From Irineochytrium annulatum (taxonomy: Eukaryota; Chytridiomycota; Chytridiomycetes; Chytridiales; Chytridiaceae), in assembly GCA_027600665.1 (NCBI GenBank), contig JADGJL010000115.1, positions 1 through 40,816 on the forward strand: a DNA stretch of 40,816 nucleotides, read 5' to 3'. Each line of letters starts with the position of its first letter. The first letter of the stretch is position 1. The notes beneath the pieces were generated by a model. The model made no database searches and was not told the origin of the DNA. It saw only the letters and a list, made by a program, of their open reading frames with translations. Shown here in pieces: positions 20,623-34,300 of the stretch. The translations under genes and the position numbers were made by a program.

Positions 20623-23600
20623 CTAAACCTTAACACGCTTAACAACTCGAATGCTTTTCAAAAGCTCCGCCTCCTCCTCATCCTCGTCCTCGTCGTCGTT
20701 CCGCCCTTGAGCCAAATCTTTCTCCTGCTCCTCCATATCTACGCTGTCCTTCACAACACTCCGATCCGCTAAGGGCGACAGGCTGTCCGACACATCCTCC
20801 TGGACACCCTTCTTTAAGACCTTCGGCGTGGCCCTCTGCGCGACCGGCGACACCGGATCCGAAAGGTCCTCGCCGATGGCCTTCTTTGGCGACCTTGCCC
20901 GGACTGGTTTTGGCGACAAATTATTTAAGACGTTTTCGCGAATCTTTTTCGGAGGCCTCGCGACAGCCTTCAAGAGGGCTGGCGCCGGCGCCCCGTTCTG
21001 CGGCCTTGCACGCCTCGTCCCCAGCGGCTTAGCTTTCGGGATAACGCCATTCGTCGAACTCGCCGCGACAGCAGCTGTTAGATCCGCCTGCGGGACAGGG
21101 TTCTGCTGTACCTTCGAGATCTTGGCCGCCACTTTGGACTGATGGACCGTCATCAAACCGTTGGCGGTCTTCTTCACGACGAGGTTCTCCTGCTCCTCGA
21201 CAATCAGCTCGATAGGTGACGGAAGGTTATCGTCCACGTCGAACTCGACCGGTGTCGGCAGCGACGGGTCGGTGTCGTCTTCGTCAACATTTTGCGAAGC
21301 CGACGGCTTCCTCCCCCTTGGCTTCGAGCGGCCAAACTTGACCGTCTCCTCCTCTGCACCGTCGTCGTCACGTAGAGCCTGTGACGGCTTTCCCTTTTGC
21401 TTCCCCCGGCCGACCTTAACCGACTCCACTTCCGCATCATCGTCGTCATCACGTTGGTGCGCTTTCGACGCCTTCTCCTTCTGTACCCCTCGGCTGATCT
21501 CGACCGCCTCCTCCTCTGCGTCATCGTCTCGATCAAACTGCAAAGCCTTCGACTTCGTTCCCTTCGGCCTTCCTCGACTCTTAACCCCCCCTTCCGGCTC
21601 TTCATCCGCCTCATCATCCTCCGGCTCTCCGTACACGACCGCCGTTGCCTTGTTCCTCGGAGATTTCCGCTTCGGCTCCATGTCGACAACCTTCCTCCTC
21701 TTTGCCGGCGACTCCTCGTCCTCGATCTCCTCGGCGGACGCCGCCTTCGGTCTACGGCCGCGCTTCTTTGGTTTAGGGGCCGCATCATCATCGTCCGCGG
21801 CTTCCTTCGGCACGATATCTAGCTTCTTCGCTCGCTTTCGTGTCTGGCCTTCCTTCTGTTTAGCCTGACGCTTACGACCTTGTGGCTCTACGAAGAGCAT
21901 CGCCGTTAATTTACATGATGATGTGCACAAGCCAAGCTCACCCTTCGACTTCAGCGCGGACTTTGGTCGGCCGCGAGACTTCTTCAACTTCGCGTCGCCC
22001 TTCTCGAGCGCCTTCTGGAAAATGTAGTAGTTCTTCCACTTCAACTCGTCCTCGCCCTCGGCCGGATGCTGACCATACGACGCCATCGTCCGAGAAGCAT
22101 AGTCAATACTATCAAAAAAAATAAGTTTGATCTAAAGAAACAAGCAAAAATAACGGACATATCAGAAATAGAAGCGATCCCATGCTCGTCGGGCTTCGGT
22201 GTGAACTCGACTCCAAATGAGGAAATAACCTGGCTTATAAGGCCACCAAGAGCGCCGAGCAGCTTCCAAGCGCCGTCAACTTCCTCGACCGTGCGAATGA
22301 TCGGGGCCTCATCTTCCGTAATGCTGAAGTCCCGGCTCTCATCAGGATCCCGGTCCTCCAAATCAGCCGCCGTTTTAACCGCCTTGATAATAACATCGCA
22401 AAGAAATCGCAAAGTCTGGAGCAAATTTCGCGCAGCGAAAGCTTGCACGTTTGCCTGCTCCTTATCAAGGTCACGCGATGCGGGAGATTTCAGGCTCGTC
22501 GACCAAGTCTGAATCTGGGTCATTATAAGCTTTACAAGTTCCTCCGACGGATGAAGAGACGAGAAGTAGCCGACAGTATACAACCGTAAAGACTGCCAAA
22601 CAATTAGCCATGACGCTGGCAAAAAGTGCGTTACCTCCGACAATGCGGTCTTGATCACCTCCACCGCATCCACGATGTTTGTTTTGAACGCTTCCATATT
22701 CATTGGATAATCCTCGGATCCCGCCTTAAACGTTGGCGCGAGCCTCTCCAGCCGCTGAGCGATAACTGTCTTCGCAAACCGCGCCGCGACATGGTCCCAA
22801 GACTCGCCGAAGACCGGGATCTTGTTCGCGACACGGTTGATATGAGATCCGGTCGCAAGAATCGCCACGGCTGGTCGAGCTTCCACTCCGTAGTGGACCA
22901 GCAACGGCGCAGCGGGCTGCGCCTGCATGGAGCCAAGGTACACGAGCTTCTCGAGAGACGACCCAAGCCCAACCAAAAGCATGGCGGCCTGATCTCTAAC
23001 CTCGGCGGACACGTTGTCATTGATCCTTAACAGTGGGTCCCCGTTCATCAAGTAGCGCGCGATGCGGACCCGTTTGTTAGGGTCGTCTAAACCAAGAAGC
23101 ACCGCCGACTCCTGCCAGATCTTCACCATCTCCTCTTGCACATCCAGAGGTATCTCAACGGAAAGCGACCGGAAGACTGCATGATGAGCCCCGAGCGCGG
23201 CCAGATGAATTTCCGTCACCGTCTCGATGGCGACGACCCGCACCCCCGCCTCAAATGTAAGCCCAGCCTTCTTCGCAGCATCCTTGTCGCCTGCAATAAC
23301 GGCTTCGGTGACCTGCTTTAGCTTCTCACATTTGAATCGGAACAAGTTCAGCAACTCTTCCTTGTCGGCCCCTTCGTCCTTCATCGCGGACTCGCACGCG
23401 ATCGCCAAAGCTCTGACCGCGTTCGCCGACATAACCTTCATTGAGGTGCAGAGAATGTTCGATATCAGCCGGCGGCTCATAAGCCTCGTCCTCCGCTCGT
23501 CCTCCGTCCCTTCCTCGAAGAAATCCATCCCATCCCCCTCCTCCACATTCGGCTTTTGCAGCAAATCCGTCTGGAACTGCAACACTGCCTCGATCACTCG

Positions 23601-26600
23601 CAGGAGCAGGTCGAAGACGGACTTGTACGTAATCTCCTTCGTCGGGTCGACATCCATGCTCTCGCCGGGCAGCGACGACGCGACCTGCGTATCGCCAACG
23701 ACCTTAATCTCCTTAATCTCCTCGAGGTCCGATATTTGCGAAAGGGTGAAAAGCCGTTTCATCGCGTTCTTAAGACTTTGCAGCAGATTGCCTGGCACTA
23801 TGCGACCGTGGGTATGCCCGAGCAACTCAAATGCCGTGTTTGCCTTCATCAGGTAAACAGCGACTTGCTTCACGACGATTTCTTCCAGAAGTTCTTCGAC
23901 GCTTTGACTCGTTGCCAAATGCAGAGTTGCGGCCGATACGTGCGCGCTCGGCTCGGGGTTATCAGCTTTAGTGTTCACGATAGTCAGAGATTTTCGACCC
24001 CGTTTCGCCGGAGTGGCAGCCCCTGAGCCCGCGACAGACAAGGCGGGGGAGGGAACAAGACTGCGAGTCGGCATCCCCATCAGATGACGGAATGCGTCCG
24101 CGAACTCGCGCAGCACTTCCGAGTTCGATTGCTTTGCGAAATGTGTCCGGAGCTCATGCAGAATGGTCTCGTAGCTCTGAAGAAAACCATTTAGCACAAC
24201 TTTCGCTTTTAAAAGAGTAAGAAACCTTCATCATGCGGAACTCCGAGTACTTCGCGACATCGACAAAGCAGACCATTCGCACAGCCTCCGCCAACCGCTT
24301 TTGCCCGTTCCCCTCGTACTCCGATCCATATTTCCTCAAAAACTTTGGCAGGTTGGAGATCAAAAGCCGGTGCACGGCCGCCGTTGCCGTCTCTTTGGCT
24401 TCGACTTCTTTCACCGTCGCTCCTTTCTCCCCTTTCTTCAACCTTACAGTATCGTTGACGGCGAGCGTGATCTCGACGGTCGCCCCAATGACGAACATCA
24501 AGCACGTCTCCTCGTCCGACGACAACCGATATATTCCAATCGCATTATCTTCCTCGTGAGTCTGCGTGGGCCCGGCATCATCCTCTAACGAAGAGGTGAA
24601 GTCCGTCGTTAGCAGCTCGATCATCTCATTGATATCTTCGAGACACTTCATGTGCGGGCGTAGCGACTCGACGGCTGCCCGTATCTTTCCAAGACCGAGG
24701 TACGGGGATCCTGCGATGACGTCGCCCTCATCCTCCATCCAATTCCACAGCTCGCGCAACATTTTTAATCGCCTGGTCTCCGCATCGCGCAGCTCGTCGT
24801 CAATATCATCGTCCTCGAGTTCGTCGTCGAGATCTACAGAATCAACCATCATCTGCGACTGTGAGAACAGGACTGATTCCTGCGACTGCTGCGTCTGCGA
24901 AAAAAGGACCGACTCTTGCGACTGCGACGCATGCGGCCCACCGTTAACCGTACGTGCCGCTCCGGCCTCCGCCGGATCTACCGGCAGCTCCGGCAGGCCC
25001 TTCATCATCCGCTCCTTCGCATCCACGACCCTCAAGATCGTGACGAGCATCTGACACACACTCTTGAGCTCCACCCATCGCTCATTTACCCTCGCCCTCG
25101 CGTCCCTCAATACCGACGCACACAACTCCTTGGCCGGCGTCAGGAAATCCTCCTTCCACACGTCGGTCGCAAACCCGCCAATGAGTTCCCTCAGCTTAGC
25201 GTCCTCCGAGAAAAGCAGCGGCAGCATCTCGGCCTGATCCTTGGCCTCGAGGAAGCCGACGGAGGCGATGCGGGATAGGAGCGCGATGGTGGCGACGCGA
25301 ACGTTGTGAGCTATCTCCTTGAGGCCCATCTCGAGGAGGCGGGGCTTGTGTCGGTCGGTAAAGTGACGTAGGCCCGGGATGTGAATGTCGGACGCAAAGA
25401 GGTTCGAGAGCGCTTTGATGGCTTCGAGGCGGACTGCAGGGCTCTGGGGAGACTTCAGTAAGCTGTCTAAAACGAGGGAAGAAATTACCTTATCACATAG
25501 CATCCACCCAATGTAACGAAGGTACGACGAGTCGAGGAACGTGTCCGGAAAGATCAAGATCCATTCTCCGAGCTCCTTGATGCAGTCCACACGGATGATA
25601 GCTTCCGTGTCGCGATAGCGGTGAATAAATACACTGCACAAATTAGCCATTCGACCCGAAACTGCAAAGCAAGGGAGTACCTATCGAAAAAGTCCGTGAT
25701 GTGTTGCTCCAACTTCCTCTTCTTTGTATGAAGATCGTCTACCTCCCTCTCGAGTGCCTGCTTCCGCCCTCCACCCCTCGCCGCCTCCACGCTCAACTGT
25801 TTAGCGGCCGTCGTCCAATCGATATGCACGCTCTTGGACGTCTTGCACAACTCCGTCAAAAGCGACAGCGTCACGACAGTCGCGGTATGCCTGAACGGCC
25901 TGAACGCGGACGACGACATGGTGCACAGCCACGCCTTCACCATTTCAAAGCACGGAAAGTTTTCGGCGTCGTTCTCGTCCAGGTCGGCGTAAAGGAGCGT
26001 ATTGCGAATCTTGGAGTACCAGCGAGACCAGAATTCGACAAAATTGCCACGAAACTTGACAGCCGTCTGCTTGCCAACTTTCTTAGCGACGAGTGGGTAA
26101 TTATCTTGGCCCTATGGGAAGGTCAATCCAATACGGAGCGCTTAAATGATACCAACCTCGACCTTCGATTGAAACTCGTCTAGATTCGTCGTGATGGCGT
26201 CGATGTCTTGCAGCATCTCCGTCGTGATTTCAATCCGGCATCCGCACGACTTATTACATCAGTTAAGAAAATTTCACTCTTAGGCACAAAAAGAGTAGAA
26301 AGAAAATTGTCGCACCTCCAGCAAAAAAGTAATCAAATCCACCATCGCACTATCCTTGTTCTCGTTATAGTTCTCGAGCCACTCGATGGCCGAAGTCTCC
26401 AAACTTGCCCGTTTGCTCACCACGGTCCCAAACAAATCCCCCATCTCCCCCTGCTCGGCGCCGTCAACAGCCGCCGCGCGCTTCCTACCACGTTTCGGCT
26501 TCCCGCCACCGTTCGCCTCCTTCCGCGCCTTGGGAGCGGCGGCTTTCTTCTTTTTTGCAGATGCCGGAATCTCGTACACGTCGTCCTCGTCCTCAGGCTC

Positions 26601-27050
26601 TTCCTCCTCTTCCTCCTCTTCCTCCTCCTCCTCCTCCTCTTCCTCTTCCTCTGAAACGTGCTGGTCCTCGTCAGGACAGCCCTTGTCCTTCTCGTTCACC
26701 GCGTCATCCTCGTCCCGTTCGTCGTCCCTTGCTCGTCCCTTCGCACCTGAATGCACACAGTGAGCCGGACGTCCGCAAGCAAGTATGTCCTCGCAGCCTT
26801 CAGACCGTTTGATCGTTTCTTCTGGGCCTTCGCTGGCAGGACGATAGGCTTCTTGGCCCGGCCAGATCGTCGGATTGGTAAGGGGGTCGCATCTTCGGCA
26901 TCCTGGCAGGAAGGAGGGATATTCAGGGACCTCCCTGCGCTCCAAGCTCCAAAGGGGCCGGCGTACCTCGTCGTGCTCGCGGCGAGCTGGGGAGCTCGGT
27001 GAGTCCATTTCGTCCGAACTGTCGCTCAGATTTGACCTTCCTTTGAGCAT
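20623..27050 (-). CDS. SCC3: Cohesin subunit Scc3/STAG
   Basis: STAG/Scc3 binds the Scc1 kleisin and DNA and is needed for sister-chromatid cohesion. Exons 1-3 begin 26967-27050 (MLKGRSNLSDSSDEMDS), 26806-26902 (RRSGRAKKPIVLPAKAQKK) and 26746. Exon 3 has an uninterrupted run of over 20 Glu and then a basic KRGRKR patch. The STAG region follows: MVDLITFLLE/SCGCRIEITTEML, FRGNFVEFWSRWYSKIRNTL, FRPFRHTATVVTLSLLTELC, then the stromalin conservative domain SVFIHRYRDTEAIIRVDC, IKELGEWILIFPDTFLDSSY, LRYIGWMLCDK. Long HEAT-like helical exons (about 24154-25480 and 22100-24180) come next. The last about 480 residues are disordered and acidic/basic, with several RGRPK or RGRRPK AT-hook-like motifs, ending LKSIRVVKRVKV and TAG. 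The protein is longer than animal STAG (about 1260 aa) because of both tails. The minor intron borders in the middle were not all checked. Confidence 0.93.
26590..26656. repeat. Glu-coding trinucleotide run in SCC3 exon 3
   Basis: A GAG/GAA run on the coding (minus) strand, seen as CTC/TTC on the plus strand, encodes over 20 consecutive Glu. It is in frame within SCC3 and is likely length-polymorphic. Confidence 0.8.
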
Positions 27051-27517
27051 GAGAGCAAGAAGTGGAATGCCACCTTAACCTGTTCGACTGGTTCCTACAA
27101 GGGCCGTCTTATATTGTCAACGTAATTTATATCGACAGAGTCTCACGTTTGCGGACTACCTTCGCACTTTGGTCCAAATGATGAGGCATCAGTCCCATTT
27201 TAAGTATCCGAGATCCTTAGCCGTCAACGCGGCATGTCCATGGACTTGCAAGCGGTAGCATTCGTTCTACATCTGGCGCTTCCCATTGTACGAGTCAGTA
27301 GAACGCAGATTTTCACAGAAAATTACACAGTATATATTTGCACACTGTATGACAAGGGACGCCTATTGTTCCCTTTGCAGACTACCACGATCTACAGCCA
27401 CCCAATTGGGCCGTGTCGACACCAGGGCGCTCACAAAGACGCGGCGGCAAGCACTCAGCTTCCTTACTCGGCGACCTTCGCACAAGCGGCTGTCTTGGCG
27501 GTACTCGACTAATATGG
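27051..27517. other. Intergenic between SCC3 and the small repeat gene
   Basis: The SCC3 upstream region and the 3' flank of the next minus-strand gene. The plus-strand frames at 27234-27525 do not resemble protein. No RNA gene is seen. A further exon of the small repeat gene could lie here but was not identified. Confidence 0.35.
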
Positions 27518-28095
27518 TCACCTGACATATTTCTGCGCCGCGTCCGCCTCCGCCTTCCTCACGGTCTCGGGGACGTTCTCAAGGCCGTAACGGACAGATG
27601 CGAAGGACGTCTTGGCGCCACGCGCGGCGGCGACGGTGGCGGCGGCGGTGGAGATCTGAGAGGTGGCCGGGACCTGCGCGGGCTTCGACTGCGCTGGAGT
27701 GGATGCACCGGAGACGGAGGCCTTGGCGGCGGCCTGACGAGCCTCCCAGGCGACGTAGGCCGAGGCGTGATGGACCCACCGCATGTTGGCGGCGACCTCG
27801 GCGTCGCGGATGTCGGCGGGGATGTTGACAAGGCCGTATTGGGGCGCCGACGACAAGCTGGCAAGGGTCGTTGCAGAGATGGAGGCTTTCGCAGCGGGTT
27901 GACGGGCTTCCCAGGCGACGTAGGCGGCGACTTGGTGCACCCATCGCATGTTCGCAGCAACTTCGGCGTCGCGGACGTTGGCGGGGACGTTGTTGAGGCC
28001 ATAGCGTGGCGGCTGGGAGAGGAAGAAGAGGTTTAGAGGATGGATGCGCATCATCATCGCGGCCGGCGTACCTCTTGAGCGTCGTTCCGAGTCAT
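27518..28095 (-). CDS. Small paralogue carrying the ~40-residue RYGL repeat
   Basis: Exon 1 (28072-28095) is 24 nt, encoding MTRNDAQE. An intron (28013-28071, GTACGC...CCCAG) joins it in phase to exon 2 (27518-28012). Exon 2 holds two full repeats and a partial third: RYGLNNVPANVRDAEVAANM (27940-28006), MRWVHQVAAYVAWEARQPAA, then QYGLVNIPADIRDAEVAANM, MRWVHHASAYVAWEARQAAA, and RYGLENVPETVRKAEADAAQ before TGA. The third unit stops half-way, unlike the intact third repeat of the protein at 14878-18499, so the 3' end may be truncated or continue through an unseen intron. Spacers are Ala/Ser/Pro-rich as in the larger gene. Function unknown. Confidence 0.6.
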
Positions 28096-28380
28096 CGGGG
28101 TATGCAGAGTTTGACGCCTTCGGACATTTCTTCATCAAAGTGTCCACAAATAATAATAGGCGACTTCGCCATCAACCTGTTGATACTTTATCTTCGACCA
28201 AGTACATTCACAGAGGAACGTTTGTTAATAATAAAGCTCAGTAACCGGCGTTATCGAAAGAGAGATCTACGCGGAAGAAACATTACACGGACGGAAACGA
28301 GATAACGGAATAGTCCAAGAAAAAAGGAGAAAAATCCGAATCGCAGTAATGTTGGCGCTCGCACCATACAAACAAGGCTC

Positions 28381-31300
28381 TCAGCGACCTTTCGTCCCAG
28401 ATGAATCAGCGGCCCCACTAGCGTTTCCGCCACTCCTATCCGCCGTCGTTTTAGCCCCATCCTTGGTTGTCAATTCTATGGCCCCGACGTTATTGGTTTC
28501 AAAGGACGCCGAAGGATCGGCGGTAGCACTCCCCGGCGGCGTGTCCCTCTGTCCGAGAAGCGTCGAGGGAGGCGACGTGCCAGGGATGGCCGTTCCGGAA
28601 GAGTTCAGTCCCAAGTTGTCAGGACCAGTTTCTCCTACGAGAGCCATAGACGGCGGGGCCGCGGCCACAGGCTGAGTACCGTCTCCATGTGTACCGAACG
28701 CCGAGTTGTTCGGGGCGAGGTCGTTACGTCCATGTATTCCGAAATCTGTCCCGCTTAGCGACATATTTGGTGTAAAAGCTCCCATTATCGCCATCGGTAC
28801 CTTCCCAGACGCAGGGACACCGATCGTTGAAGTCGCGGGAAGACCGAACGTAAATGGCAGCGGCGCAGGTTGCGCATTCGGGACGGGCCACCCTTGGCCG
28901 CCCGCTACATCGGGCTCGTTAGGTTGAAGGAGATCTTTCACAAAGTTCTCCTTCGTCCGACGCCCACGCCCCGACGAAGCAGGATTCATTGCTCTCCGGT
29001 ATTGCCCCACGGAGGGCAACGTTGGATTAAACGGGGCCACGTTATGGATTGAATGATGCGGCTCATCAAGGAGTTCAATGGCGGCACGCGTCGCTCCGAC
29101 GGCGACTTCCAGGGGCACCACCTCGCGACGCATGCCCACACGCGATTCCTCTTCGCCGCTTGGGGCCGCGTGGCCCGTTAACGCCTCGCGGACGATCTTA
29201 TAAACTCGCGTCGGGGCGCTAACTTCTTTGGAAGTCTGGGAAGTCTGCGTCGGTAGGCCGAAGGCATGGTTTCCTCTGTAAGCAAAAGGCTGCGAGCTAA
29301 CGAGCGAAGTCCGGAGCTTCTGAAGCGCCGTTGCGTACGCCGTCATTCCCGTGAAATCTTCTTTGAAGAGGCCGGCTTTCGCATTTTCATCAACATCAAC
29401 AGGCGAGTCTGCCATAACCTTTCTCTCCGTGAGCAGATCTTCCAGAGGCTTCGGCTCAAGCCTGCTGAGATTCTTCTGCAAAGTCGCCACATTGGAATCA
29501 CGAATGGACTGCCTTAACGCGGTGATACCGAAGGCGTCTGTCAAGGACCGAATGACGTCCAGCTTCTCAATGTTTGCAAGAGACCTGCTCAAGTCCTCCA
29601 GCGCGTTCAGAGCAATCATGTTGCCATTGTTAGATGCAAGCATTAAAGCCGTGTGGCAGTGCCTTTTTGATGGTACCAAAGCCAATTCAAATAACGTCGG
29701 TTTATCACAGCGGGAAAGGACATATCTAAGCATCTTTCTGCCGTCGTCGCCTTGCAAGCTCCTATGATTCAGGTTAGCGTTATGTAAATGAGAGAAAGTG
29801 ACAAAATGCTTACACGGCGAAATGAAGAGCGTTCCATCCTCGTTGCTCGTCCACTGCGGCCAATTGACGAATCCCTCCAAAATGCTCCTTTAGCAGCTCC
29901 TCTAAGACCGGGATCGTTTTCAACTGAACTGCCAGGTGCACCGGGGTACCCCCCGACACTTTAGCCTGTGCCCTTTCCATAGATCGTTTGGGTCCCCATA
30001 GTTCTGCTAAGCTTTGCAAAATTCTTACGTCACATCGCCGGACAGCGGTGTGCAAAATCGGTCTTAGGTCGTCAACGGTGAAAAACAGCTTCGAAAGAGC
30101 GGACATGCTTGGCTCAGTGAGAAGTTCAGTCGTCTCGCCACCCATCCTTAAACGCCGTTCCATAAACCGTGTCAGCAATGATTCGAGGTGACCGGGCCGG
30201 TAAAGGTAGTCGATCATATCGGCTGAGCCGAAATGCACAATTATCGACAGTAGGTTCGGCGTGGGCCCCTTGGCCGGACCTCGGTTCTCCAGCCAATACT
30301 CCAGACCGCCCATCGTCTCGCTTAAGTAAAAGTCCACCATATCCTTGTCGTCAATTAGAAGACAAGACTCGAGGATACGCATCAGAATTTGGCCATTCGC
30401 CGCCATCGGGTCGTCATTCTCCTGATACTCCCCGGGGTTTGTATCGAAGAGTAAAAAGCCGTCGAAGTACGATTTAATTTCTATCACCCGGCGGTAGTGA
30501 TCGACCTGCGCCTGCGTTATCTTCGCACCCGCATCGTGCGAAGCGAGTGCAAAAGCGGCCTCCTGTGCGCATGCGCTCATCATCATTCTCACGGCTAAGC
30601 GGACCGCCCGTAAGTCCTTCTTGATCATGGCAACGTCAAGGACCGACAACAATCTCGAGTGACCGAAGGTAAAGGTTAACTCGAAGTTCTGCGCGTCTGC
30701 AACATTCAAAAGCATGTTCGATACTGCCGCTGTACTCGTGACGCCTTCGTAAACCTCGGAGCTCACAAACGGTGAGACATTGAGCACTTCTTCTTCCTCC
30801 TTCATTGCGGCGAATGGCGTAACGACTTCAAGAAGGGACTCATCTTCATCGTCGTCATCCTCGACCCGAGCCAACGAGTAGTTGTTCATGACCGCCCTCG
30901 TGCCCTTCTTGACCACCTTCACCTCGGGCCAAGCACGCTGCCTCATGGCGATGTTTACTAACTCCGTCGCAAGCTCGTAGTGGCCTCGAATCATCGCAAG
31001 TCCGATCGCATTTGTGCTCTGAAACGAGCAATCTACGAGAGCGCCTCCGCAGTTTGCCTCCGCCTCCAGCGCTACGAGCTCTTGCGGAGGTGCGGTAAAA
31101 TGTCGGACAGTCTGCCGTAACTTCGCAATTTTCTCCTCTCGCTCCTTAAAGCCTGGGTCGGCCTTCAGCGTGAGTGCCCGAACTTTCTCGACGTCTCCTA
31201 TCCACACGGCTTCAAACAAATTTCGGTAACGCCCAGCGACGTTAGGATGAATATTCTTGTGATACATTGAGTTCGAGAAGTAAAGAAGTATCGGATTCAC

Positions 31301-34300
31301 ATCCTCCTCATCTTCAACGGCTGGCTGAAAAGCATAAGGACCGGAAACCTCGTTTCTTCTCCTTATGACGTTGTCGTAGTTCTGCTTGATGTACTTTTTT
31401 TCGTACACCTTCGGGAAGGCTTCCGGGAACCGCCGACCGCCATACTGTCGCAGTAAACTCTCGCATTTGCGCAAACGACCGAGCCTCCGATTGATTTCGG
31501 CTAACGCAGCCCTGGGATCATTCAAATCCTCCGACAAGTATTTGGAATCGATTACAAAGTCATCGGAATCGTCCTCGTACAATTTCACAAGCTCAGAAAC
31601 AGCAACCTCCTTCTCTTCCATCGTCCGGAGAATTATTTTTGGGGCATCAGGGACACGTTCCGGTTTCATGTAAGCCAGTTGTCGGAGCGCCTCGTGCTCC
31701 CAAGTCCCTTTCTCAGCCTTATCGAGGTACTTCAGAACGCGAAGTCGGCTAATAGTGAAGGGGCCTTCTCCGACATCAAGTTTGCGTTCCAACAATCGCA
31801 GCTGCTCCACCTCCTCCGGCGTCGGAACTGCTTTCTCCGGTAAAGTTTTCTTTTTGCGATCTCGGAGCTCCCTTTCGGCGTCCACAATCAAATCGCAAAC
31901 GACATCCAGAGGCGTCATGTCAATATTTTGAAACTTCACTATCGGATTGACTTCCCCCTTGCCTACAGCAAGAAGTACATCCAGTGTCTGATGATGACCC
32001 TTCACGATTGCAAAGAAGATGGCCAATATTTCGGTTTGTCCGCCAAATCCATAATACGGTCTGTTTGGATAGCGACCGTGATTGTGGACGAGTGTCTGAA
32101 CGATATCGTCTTCATTCGGCTGTATGAGTAATTGGTGAACGTGGAATTAATAACAAGCAATGACTATAAGACAAAGAATAGACAACACATCAAAAGTAGA
32201 TACCTTGGCGCCAGCCTTCAAAAGCTTCAAAACTACATCTTTTACCCCATGGTCACACGCGATTGCCAAAGGACTCGGCTCACTATCCATTTTGAAATTC
32301 AATGCTTCCGACACCACGGAAGGCTCGAAGGCGTGGAGCACGGCGTCGAGAAGATCAAACTTCCTCTCGGAAGCAAGGCGATGGAGGATGGTTTTGTTGT
32401 TGACCGCCTATAATAGCATTAAAGAACTGCACATACACGCCCTAAAAATACTTGTAACAAGGGCGACTTTGCGTGTAGCAGCACGTTGAACACCTCCAGA
32501 CCACGTGCTTCGTCCGCGCACTCAAGCGCCAAGCCATAAAATGTGTGCGGAACTTTCAGATCTCCGCGTTCTTTTACGGAACATCCAGCATCGATGAGAC
32601 CGGTTACAATCGCAGCGTGACCGTGGAAGCAGGCAAAATCAAGAGCGGTCATCTAGCACCCGACACAGACGGGTTATCAGATGCGTTAAGGAACTAAGTT
32701 ATAAATTACCTTGAAGTCCCAATCCTTCCATTCCAAGTCAAATACATCGGGCGCGTCCTCGTCTACCTCCTCTTCGCCATCGTTGACCTTCGCCTTCCCC
32801 TTGCTCTGATTCTTCTTCCTGACTACCTTGATCCACTCCTCTTCATCATCCTCGTCCTCGCCGCGCTCCTCGTCCTCCCGGGCTCGTCTCTCCTCCTCCT
32901 CCTCCTGTGCTCTCCTCTCCGCCTCTTCAATCTCGGCGATTTTGAGTTTGTTCGTCTCGAGCAGAAGTTCGAGAAGCTTCATATAACCGTACTCGCCGCA
33001 AAGGTGAAGCGCGTTCCGGCCGTCCGGGAGGCACGCACTGATCTTTGCGCCGCGGTCGATGAGCAGGCGGACGGTCTTCAGAGCGTTACAGAACACGGCC
33101 AGAAGGAACGGAGTTCGTCTAAACAAAGACGTCTTAGATGCTCGATCCGAGCAACAAAGTGGAAAATTGTACGTACCCAACCCAATCACGATCATCGACC
33201 TCGATTAGGCCGCGGTCGAGCTCCGCCGCAACTTTATCAACGTCATCGTTGGCGACCGCATTAACGAGTCCTGCCATCCCCTCGGGCACATATGCACCCT
33301 TCGCCCAGTCGTCGTCCGTTATGGGGTGGAAAGATCCGATCTGCTGACGGCCGGGGTCGTCGACGATAAAGGTCAGCTTCCCGGAGATGTACAGGTCCTT
33401 CTCTTCCTCGCGAAACTCCTCCGGAACCGGCGGACACTTGCCACAACAATCTCCTAAGACTTGGGTCATCGTGCCGACAAACATCGCGTGCTGGTGGTGA
33501 CGGGTCGACCTGAACATCGCCATCGTGAAGGTCCCTTTTAGAAAACGAAAGCACAAAGATTAGCGTCCAATGTGGCTAACGAAATGAAAACGCTTACCAT
33601 TGATCACCGAATCCTTCCTCGCCGCCTGCGCTGCTATCTTGTTTACCGTCCATTCAGGGCCCTTAAAGAAGTAGGTTAGCATTTACAGAGGCACGGGGAG
33701 TATCACGGTACGCACAAAGGGTATAAAAACGGCATTGTAATCGTTCGCGTCCGGGCCTTGACTCTTTAAATCATTCCTAGAGTGGATAATGGAAGAATGA
33801 GTTACAAATTAATTCCGAGGATTAAAAGAACAAAAAGCTACCTCCTCGTCCAATGCAGCGACGCGTATGCTCCCGCCCGCTCATGCGGCATCCTCAACCT
33901 TCGCTCCCTCTGCTTCTCCTTAAACCCAAGCCGCCCACCCGGCCCCGCCATCGCCTCGAACAACAGAAGCCTCGCGAGTCCCTGTGTCTTGTCGAAGGAT
34001 CTTTCGTAGATTTGCGGGTCTACGCGGTCGCGCCGGAGGCCCGGGACCTGAATTGCGAATCCGCGGTCGGCGTACTTGATCAGACGGCTCTCGTACGACG
34101 GCGAGCGGCGCGATAGGTCGATTGAGATGGTGCGGGTTAAGAGTGAGGCGGCAGCGCGGCGGGTGGCCACAACTTGGGTGCCGGTGAAGCCCACAGCGCA
34201 GCAATCGACGTCGAAGCCGGTGAGGATCTCGGCCGGACCTGAAATTTGGCATAAGGTTTCGTTGAACCTAGCTGGGTGGAAAATTCAAATGCAGGACAAA

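Noticed and set aside
20828..24505. Long plus-strand frames opposite SCC3
   Set aside because: They are Ser- and Arg-rich antisense shadows of a GC-rich coding strand.
26386..26812. Plus-strand Ser- or Pro-rich frames near 26.4-26.8 kb
   Set aside because: They are produced by the Glu-codon run of SCC3 read in reverse.
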